Shown: positions 58,153 to 64,000 of the stretch, piece after piece
Layout of the letters: each line of letters opens with the position of its first letter
Numbering within the stretch: position 1 is the first letter of the stretch
Assembly (NCBI RefSeq): GCF_008123425.1
Contig: NZ_VSSS01000007.1
Span: 1 to 64,000, forward strand
Source: Bradyrhizobium rifense
GTDB lineage: Bacteria; Pseudomonadota; Alphaproteobacteria; Rhizobiales; Xanthobacteraceae
Length of the DNA: 64,000 nucleotides
Direction of reading: 5' to 3'
Program-made: the position numbers and the translations under genes
Notes under the pieces: model-generated
Seen by the model: only the letters and a program-made list of their open reading frames with translations
What the model was told of the DNA's origin: nothing
Database searches by the model: none

Positions 58153-59622
58153 GTGACACAGCGGGTTCCGGCCGTCGCCAAGCGGAAATTCCTCGGGTCT
58201 GCGGCCCGAACGCTGCGGGCGGTCGCGGTGGTGTGCCTGGCGTCGAGCTCGGGCGCCTGCGTGCTGACCCAGGACCTTCCTGATCCCGCGCTCGATGTCC
58301 CCATGCAATACAAATACGCCGGCAAGGCGGATGCGCCGCCGACGCTGGATTGGTGGCGCGGCTTTCGTTCGTCGGAGCTGGCGCAACTGATGGAAGAGGC
58401 GCAGACCGTCAATCTCGACATCGCCGCCGCCGTCTCCCGCATCGTCGAGGCGGACGCCCAGGCGCGCCAGGCGGGCGCGGCGCTGTTGCCGAGCCTGTCG
58501 GGGAGCGGATCGGAGACGTATTCGCGCACATCCGGCTCGAGCGCTTCGGGCCTGACCAACGGCGGCCGTGAAGTCGTCAATTACTCCTCGTCGCTCAGCG
58601 CCAGCTACCAGCTCGATTTCTGGGGCCAGAACCGCGACGCGCTGCAAACGGCGGAGGAGACCGCCAACGCCAACCGCTTCGACCGCGACACGGTCGCCCT
58701 GACGACGCTCGCAGCCGTCGCGAACGCCTATTTCCAGGTTCTGTCCTCGCAGGATCGCCTGCGCACCGCCCAGCGTAATATCGCCAGCGCCCAGCGCATC
58801 CTCGATGCCATTCGGGAGCGCCGCAAGGCCGGCACCGGGACCGATCTCGACGTCGCCCAGCAGGAGAGCGTGCTGGCCAACCAGAAGGCGCTGGTGCCGC
58901 CGCTACGCCAGACGCTCGACCAGAACGCCAATGCGCTCGCAGTGCTGGTGTCGCGGCCACCGGAGAGCGTGCGGCTCGCGGGGGGCTCGCTGGACCGGAT
59001 CGCGATCCCGCGCGTCACGCCCGGCCTGCCGTCGGAGCTCCTGACGCAGCGGCCCGACATCCGCCGGCAGGAGGCGCAGCTTGCCTCGGCGACGGCCAAC
59101 ATCGGCAATGCGCGTGCGCAATTCTTCCCGACCATCCAGCTCACCGGCAATGGCGGCTATCAGAGCTCGGCGCTGGTCTCGCTGTTCCAGCCGCACGCGG
59201 CGTTCTTCCAGCTGGTCGGCAGCGCGACCCAGCCGATCTTCGACGGCGGCAAGATCCTCGGCAATTTCGAATACGCCAAGGCGCGGCAGGAGGAGTTGCT
59301 CCAGACCTACCGCAAGACCATCGTCCAGGCCTTTACCGACGTCGACAATGCGCTGTTCTCGATCAAGCAGACCACGATCAAGCTGCAATTGCAGCGCGAT
59401 GTCGTCAACGCCTCGCGGCGCGCTTTCGACCTCGCCGAGCAGCAGCTGCGCGCCGGCACGGCCGACATCGTGACCGTGCTCAACACCCAGCTGACGCTAT
59501 TCCAGGCCGAAGATGCGCTGTCGCAGGCGCAACTCGCACGCCTTCTAGCCATTGTCAGCCTGTATCAGGCGCTTGGCGGCGGTTGGGAGCCGCGAATGGA
59601 GAAACCGGTCAATGCTCTTTAA
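58153..59622 (+). CDS. RND efflux outer membrane lipoprotein (NodT/TolC family)
   Basis: A 489-aa (from GTG at 58153) outer-membrane channel. A CAGGGGG ribosome-binding site favours this GTG over one six bases upstream. The signal ends in a lipobox (Ser-Ser-Gly-Ala-Cys36). Two outer-membrane efflux repeats follow, with long helices and Tyr-Gln-Leu-Asp-Phe-Trp-Gly and Arg-Pro-Asp-Ile-Arg-Arg-Gln-Glu-Ala. The next gene overlaps its end by 11 bases, so channel, adaptor and pump form one operon. Confidence 0.92.
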   Translation: MTQRVPAVAKRKFLGSAARTLRAVAVVCLASSSGACVLTQDLPDPALDVPMQYKYAGKADAPPTLDWWRGFRSSELAQLMEEAQTVNLDIAAAVSRIVEADAQARQAGAALLPSLSGSGSETYSRTSGSSASGLTNGGREVVNYSSSLSASYQLDFWGQNRDALQTAEETANANRFDRDTVALTTLAAVANAYFQVLSSQDRLRTAQRNIASAQRILDAIRERRKAGTGTDLDVAQQESVLANQKALVPPLRQTLDQNANALAVLVSRPPESVRLAGGSLDRIAIPRVTPGLPSELLTQRPDIRRQEAQLASATANIGNARAQFFPTIQLTGNGGYQSSALVSLFQPHAAFFQLVGSATQPIFDGGKILGNFEYAKARQEELLQTYRKTIVQAFTDVDNALFSIKQTTIKLQLQRDVVNASRRAFDLAEQQLRAGTADIVTVLNTQLTLFQAEDALSQAQLARLLAIVSLYQALGGGWEPRMEKPVNAL

Positions 59623-61021
59623 GCCGGATACGAAGGACAACGCGAAACAGGGTACGGCGAAGAAGTCGGGCGGCCGCGGCTTCGTCATGACCCTGATCAC
59701 GCTCGCGATCCTCGGCGGCCTCGGCTATCTCGGCTGGACCGTGATGCACCAGCAGCCGCAGCAGCAGGGCAACGGCCGCAACCAGCGGCCCGATCTGCCG
59801 GTGCCGGTGCTGGCGGCGACGCCCAAGGTCCAGGACGTGCCTGTCTATCTCGACGGCGTCGGCGCGATCCGTGCCCTCAACACGGTCACCGTGCGCTCGC
59901 AGGTCGACGGCAAGCTGATCGCCGTGAAGTTCACCGAAGGCCAGGACGTCAAGAAGGGCGACGTGCTCGGTGAGATCGACCCGGCGCTCTACCAGGCGAC
60001 CTATGACCAGGCAGTCGCCAAGAAGGCCCAGGACGAAGCCCAGCTCGCCAACCAGCGCATCGATTTGACGCGCTACGAGCAGCTTGCGGCCTCCAATGCC
60101 GGCTCCAAACAGCAGGCCGACACCCAACGCGCCGCGGTCGCGCAGACCGAGGCGCTGGTCAAGGCCGACCAGGCCTCGATCGACAATGCCGCGGCGACGC
60201 TGAGCTACACCAAGATCGTGGCGCCGCTCTCGGGTCGCGCCGGCCTGCGCCAGGTCGACCAGGGCAATATCATCCACGCCGCCGACACTGTCGGCCTCGT
60301 GGTCATCACGCAATTGCAGCCGATCGCGGTATGGTTCAGCCTGCCGCAGCAGCAGATCATGCGCGTCAATGCGGCCGCGGCCAAGGGCGCGCTCGCGGTC
60401 GACGTGTTCGGCAATGACGGCGTCACCGTGATCGACACCGGCAAGCTCACCGGCATCGACAACCAGGTCGACCAGACCACCGGCACGCTCAAGCTCAAGG
60501 CCGAATTCCCCAACGCCAATTACCAGCTCTGGCCCGGCCAGTTCGTCAATGTGCGGCTCAAGGTCGAGACCTTGTCGCAGGCGCTGGTGGTGCCGACATC
60601 AGCAGTGCAGCGCGGACCAATCGGGACGTTCAGCTATATCATCGGTGAGGGAGACATCGTCTCGGCCAAACCGGTGACAGTGACGCAGCAGAACGAGCAT
60701 GACACGGTCATCGCGAGCGGTCTGTCGCCGAACGATCGGGTCGTGACCACAGGCTTCGCCAATCTGTCCGACGGCTCCAAGGTGATCGTCGGCCGCGACG
60801 AGCAGACGCCATCGGCCGACCTCGCCCCGCGCAAGCGCACGCGCGCGCCGGATGGCCAGAAGAAGGATGGTCAGGCCAAGGACGGCCAGAAGGACGGGCA
60901 AGGCAAGGACGGCGAGCACCGCGCCAAGCGGAGCAGCAGTGAGGGCGACCAGAAGGGCCAGACCGGCCCGGCGCCGGGGCCGGGGGCTCAACCATCGGGA
61001 CCTGGAGCCAAGCAGCCATGA
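59612..61021 (+). CDS. RND efflux periplasmic adaptor (membrane fusion protein)
   Basis: A 469-aa protein anchored by a transmembrane helix (about 24-45). It has the lipoyl halves (Arg-Ser-Gln-Val-Asp-Gly-Lys-Leu, Ile-Val-Ala-Pro-Leu-Ser-Gly-Arg-Ala-Gly), a coiled-coil hairpin, beta-barrel and MP domains, close to MdtA. The C-terminal about 75 residues are an unusual disordered tail of Lys-Asp-Gly-Gln repeats and then Gly/Pro. It overlaps the channel gene by 11 bases and precedes the pump by 36. Confidence 0.92.
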   Translation: MLFKPDTKDNAKQGTAKKSGGRGFVMTLITLAILGGLGYLGWTVMHQQPQQQGNGRNQRPDLPVPVLAATPKVQDVPVYLDGVGAIRALNTVTVRSQVDGKLIAVKFTEGQDVKKGDVLGEIDPALYQATYDQAVAKKAQDEAQLANQRIDLTRYEQLAASNAGSKQQADTQRAAVAQTEALVKADQASIDNAAATLSYTKIVAPLSGRAGLRQVDQGNIIHAADTVGLVVITQLQPIAVWFSLPQQQIMRVNAAAAKGALAVDVFGNDGVTVIDTGKLTGIDNQVDQTTGTLKLKAEFPNANYQLWPGQFVNVRLKVETLSQALVVPTSAVQRGPIGTFSYIIGEGDIVSAKPVTVTQQNEHDTVIASGLSPNDRVVTTGFANLSDGSKVIVGRDEQTPSADLAPRKRTRAPDGQKKDGQAKDGQKDGQGKDGEHRAKRSSSEGDQKGQTGPAPGPGAQPSGPGAKQP

Positions 61022-61057
61022 TCCCGACAACAGCCGCCTGAGCGGCAGGCGCATATC

Positions 61058-64000
61058 ATGGGTGTCTCTGAACCCTTCATCCGCCGGCCGATCGCGACCT
61101 CGCTGCTCGGCATAGCGCTGCTGATCGGCGGCGCGCTCGGCTATTTCGCGCTGCCGGTCTCGGCGCTGCCGCAGGTCGATTTCCCGACCGTGCAGGTGTC
61201 GACGCAGCTGCCGGGCGCGAGCCCCGACGTGATCGCCTCGCTGATCACCGCTCCGTTGGAGCGTCAGCTCGGCCAGATCCCGTCGCTGACGGCGATGAAC
61301 TCGACGAGCTCGTTCGGCGTCAGCCAGATCTCGCTGCAGTTCGACCTCAACCGCGATATCGACGGCGCGACGCAGGACGTGCAGGCCGCGATCAACGCGG
61401 CCGCAGGCGTGCTGCCCAAGACGCTGCCTTATCCGCCGACCTACGCCAAGGTGAACCCGGCAGACGCGCCGGTGATGACGCTGGCGCTGCGCTCGGACAC
61501 GATCTCGCTCCGGGCCATGAGCGATATCGCCGACACGCTGCTGGCGCAGCGGCTGAGCCAGATTTCCGGCGTCGGTCGTGTCTCCGTGCTCGGCGGACTG
61601 AAGCCGGCCGTGCGCATCCAGGCGGATCTGGCGCGGCTGGCGGCCTGCGGCATCGCCATGGAGGATCTGCGCAACGCGATCGCGAACGCCAACGTCTCCG
61701 GACCCAAGGGCTCGCTCGACGGCGCGCAGCAATCCTACATCATCGCGGCCAACGACCAGATCGCCGCCGCCGACGCTTACAGGCCGATCATCATCGCCTA
61801 TCGCAACGGCTCGCCAGTCACGATTGGCGACGTCGCGCAGATCGTCGACGGGCTCGAGAACGACCGCACCGGCGGCTGGTACCAGGGCACGCCCGCCGTC
61901 ATCATCGACATCCAGCGCCAGCCCGGCGCCAACGTCATCGACGTCGTCAGCCAGATCCGCGCCGAGATCCCGAAGGTCCAGCGCGCGATCCCGGCCGGCG
62001 TGCACCTGACCATCGTCTCCGACCGCACCGTCACCATCCGCGCTTCCGTCCACGACGTGCAGTTCACGCTGATCCTCAGCGTCGTGCTGGTGACGCTGGT
62101 GGTGCTCTTGTTCCTGCGCTCGCTGCGCGCGACACTGATCGCCGGCGTCGCGCTGCCGCTGTCGCTGATCACCAGCTTCGGCATCATGTATTTTGCCGGC
62201 TTCAGCCTCGATAATCTGTCGCTGATGGCGCTCACGATCGGTACCGGATTCGTGGTCGACGACGCCATCGTCATGATCGAGAACATCGTCCGCCACATGG
62301 AAAATGGCGACAGCGCGATGACTGCCTCGCTCAAGGGCGCGAGCGAAATCGGCTTCACCGTGATCTCGCTGACGGTGTCGCTGATTGCGGTGTTCATCCC
62401 GCTGCTGTTCATGTCGGGCCTGGTCGGCCGCATGTTCCGCGAATTCGCGCTGACCTTGACCATCGCGGTCGTGACCTCGGCCGTGGTGTCGCTGACGCTG
62501 ACGCCGATGATGTGCTCGCGCCTGCTCAAGCACGCCCATGAGGAGTTCGCGGTTCCGGGGCTTGCCGCCGTCAGCCGCTTCATCGACCGCACCGTCGAAT
62601 TCTACCACCGCACGCTGCTCGTTGTGTTGCGGCACCAGCGCACCACGCTGGTCGTGACATTTGCCACGCTGATCGCGACCCTGGTGCTCTATGTCGTCGC
62701 GCCAAAGGGTTTTCTGCCGCTGCAGGACACCGCATCGATCACGGCAGTGACGGAAGCAGGTCCCGACGTGTCGTTCGGCGAGATGCAGAAGCGGCAGGCC
62801 GAAGTCGCCGACGCCATCAAGGCCGATCCTGACGTGACCGGTGTGGTCTCGGTGATCGGTGCGGGCTCGGTCAATCCGACCACCAATGTCGGCCGCCTCG
62901 TCATGAGCTTGACGCCTCGCGGCGAGCGGCGCGACGATGTCAGCGTGGTCATTGCCCGGCTGAAGGAGAAGGTCTCGGGCATCCCCGGCATGACCGTCTA
63001 CTTCCAGCCGGTGCAGGACGTGCAGATCTCGACGCAGTCGAGCCGCTCGCAATACCAGTACACGCTGACCGGCACGGATGCGGCCCTGGTCTCCGAATGG
63101 GCGAAGAAGCTCGTCGACGAGATGCGGCGCGATCCCCTGTTCCGCGACGTCTCCTCGGAGGCGCAGGAAGGCGGCCTGCGCGCGCAGCTCGATGTCGACC
63201 GCACCCGCGCCGGCCAGCTCGGCGTCAGCCTGCAAGCCATCACCGACACGCTGAACGACGCCTTTGCCCAACGCCAGATCTCGACCATCTACGGCCAGGC
63301 CAACCAGTACCGCGTAGTGCTCGAGGCGCTGCCGATGTACCAGCGCGATCCCTCGATCCTGTCAAAGCTGTACCTGCCGGGCGGCGCCAGCAGCTCGGTC
63401 GTCGGCGCGCCCAACGCGCAGGTGCCGCTGGATGCAGTGGCGACGCTGAAGCGCACCACGGCGCCGCTTGCGATCTCGCACCAGGCGCAATTTCCGGCGA
63501 TTTCGCTGAGCTTCAACCTCGCGCCGGGCGCAGCACTCGGCGACGCCGTCGATGCGGTGAAGGCGATCGAGACCCGGATCGAGATGCCGAACAGCATCGT
63601 CGGTGTTTATGCCGGCGACGCCGCCGAATTCGCCAAGGCGCTCGCCGGCCAGCCCTGGCTGCTGCTCGCCGCCGTGATCACGATCTATATCGTGCTGGGC
63701 GTGCTCTATGAGAGCTACATCCACCCGATCACGATTCTCTCGACGCTGCCATCGGCCGGCGTCGGCGCCATCCTGGCACTGATCCTGTTCGGGCAGGACC
63801 TCTCGGTCATCGGCCTGATCGGCATCATTCTGTTGATGGGCATCGTCAAGAAGAACGCGATCATGATGATCGACTTCGCGCTGGAGGCAGAGCGCGGGCA
63901 GGGCATGCCGGCCGATGAGGCGATCGTGCAGGCGTGTCTGTTGCGCTTCCGCCCGATCATGATGACGACCTTGGCCGCACTGTTCGGCGCGCTGCCGCTG
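61058..64000 (+). CDS. RND efflux pump permease, MdtB/AcrB-like (3' end outside window)
   Basis: At least 981 codons of an inner-membrane proton-driven multidrug pump, truncated by the window edge. It starts Met-Gly-Val-Ser-Glu-Pro-Phe-Ile-Arg-Arg-Pro-Ile-Ala-Thr. The TM4 proton-relay pair is present in Val-Val-Asp-Asp-Ala-Ile-Val, and the TM10 Lys in Val-Lys-Lys-Asn-Ala-Ile-Met. Similarity to the MdtB/MdtC branch suggests a second pump subunit gene could follow. No frameshift is seen. Confidence 0.95.
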   Translation, partial: MGVSEPFIRRPIATSLLGIALLIGGALGYFALPVSALPQVDFPTVQVSTQLPGASPDVIASLITAPLERQLGQIPSLTAMNSTSSFGVSQISLQFDLNRDIDGATQDVQAAINAAAGVLPKTLPYPPTYAKVNPADAPVMTLALRSDTISLRAMSDIADTLLAQRLSQISGVGRVSVLGGLKPAVRIQADLARLAACGIAMEDLRNAIANANVSGPKGSLDGAQQSYIIAANDQIAAADAYRPIIIAYRNGSPVTIGDVAQIVDGLENDRTGGWYQGTPAVIIDIQRQPGANVIDVVSQIRAEIPKVQRAIPAGVHLTIVSDRTVTIRASVHDVQFTLILSVVLVTLVVLLFLRSLRATLIAGVALPLSLITSFGIMYFAGFSLDNLSLMALTIGTGFVVDDAIVMIENIVRHMENGDSAMTASLKGASEIGFTVISLTVSLIAVFIPLLFMSGLVGRMFREFALTLTIAVVTSAVVSLTLTPMMCSRLLKHAHEEFAVPGLAAVSRFIDRTVEFYHRTLLVVLRHQRTTLVVTFATLIATLVLYVVAPKGFLPLQDTASITAVTEAGPDVSFGEMQKRQAEVADAIKADPDVTGVVSVIGAGSVNPTTNVGRLVMSLTPRGERRDDVSVVIARLKEKVSGIPGMTVYFQPVQDVQISTQSSRSQYQYTLTGTDAALVSEWAKKLVDEMRRDPLFRDVSSEAQEGGLRAQLDVDRTRAGQLGVSLQAITDTLNDAFAQRQISTIYGQANQYRVVLEALPMYQRDPSILSKLYLPGGASSSVVGAPNAQVPLDAVATLKRTTAPLAISHQAQFPAISLSFNLAPGAALGDAVDAVKAIETRIEMPNSIVGVYAGDAAEFAKALAGQPWLLLAAVITIYIVLGVLYESYIHPITILSTLPSAGVGAILALILFGQDLSVIGLIGIILLMGIVKKNAIMMIDFALEAERGQGMPADEAIVQACLLRFRPIMMTTLAALFGALPL

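Noticed and set aside
60599-63271. 890-codon open frame on the minus strand opposite the efflux adaptor and pump
   Set aside because: Its translation is Arg/His/Asp-rich without any domain. It mirrors the GC-rich third positions of the real plus-strand RND genes, whose motifs are complete.

Overview
The window looks like chromosomal DNA of a Bradyrhizobium-like alphaproteobacterium (Nitrobacteraceae). The grounds are high GC with strong third-position GC, many short lineage-specific membrane or secreted proteins, a complex I NDUFS4-like subunit gene, Omp25/31-type outer membrane proteins, an aap amino-acid ABC operon, OpgC, and several families of palindromic intergenic repeats of the type common in Bradyrhizobium/Rhodopseudomonas. 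I see no prophage, insertion sequence, integrase, plasmid origin or CRISPR array. This is mostly core chromosome with small-gene-rich stretches.

Layout. 0-13.8 kb: small hypothetical genes, a type-B carboxylesterase divergent from a cupin-AraC regulator, an HU-like protein, a GrlR-like protein, a Sir2 deacylase, a double cold-shock protein, a DUF192 protein, tRNA-Pro(TGG), two outer-membrane beta-barrels and a Ser/Thr/Ala repeat protein. Between HU and the next gene (about 5101-5285, minus strand) lies a strongly folded stretch ending in an orphan intrinsic terminator: a candidate small RNA. 14-16.4 kb: OpgC, NDUFS4-like subunit, Lrp/AsnC regulator. 16.4-23.3 kb: leucine catabolism, with an AraC-type regulator divergent from isovaleryl-CoA dehydrogenase, both methylcrotonyl-CoA carboxylase subunits and HMG-CoA lyase. 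23.4-26.3 kb: a TRAP transporter (P, Q, M) on the minus strand. 26.7-31 kb: an MXKDX repeat protein, a DUF6481 protein, several tiny membrane proteins, tRNA-Arg(TCT). 31.5-38.8 kb: alpha-2-macroglobulin and penicillin-binding protein 1C, translationally overlapping. 38.9-42.6 kb: a GT39/PAP2/GT2/LAB_N cluster that probably glycosylates lipid A or another envelope lipid. 42.7-44.2 kb: TetR regulator and EamA exporter with matching operator-like sites. 44.2-47.2 kb: Na/phosphate cotransporter with PhoU domain, and cystathionine beta-lyase. 47.8-52.3 kb: aapJQMP. 52.6-57.7 kb: DUF805 protein, cysteine synthase, and a COG2907-oxidoreductase/DUF1365/CFA-synthase lipid-modification operon. 58.2-64 kb: an RND efflux operon (outer membrane lipoprotein, adaptor, pump). 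The pump gene runs off the right edge.

How it fits together: the clear multi-gene units are the leucine pathway, the TRAP and Aap uptake systems, envelope surveillance and glycan building (alpha-2-macroglobulin/PbpC, OpgC, the GT39 cluster), membrane-lipid methylation and drug efflux. The most novel-looking signals are non-coding: the folded RNA candidate at 5.1-5.3 kb with a 17-nt motif repeated at 13.25 kb; a conserved promoter pair exactly 200 bp apart plus an orphan terminator between metC and aapJ; and paired TetR operator-like sites. All functional statements come from reading motifs and context; no database search was possible.
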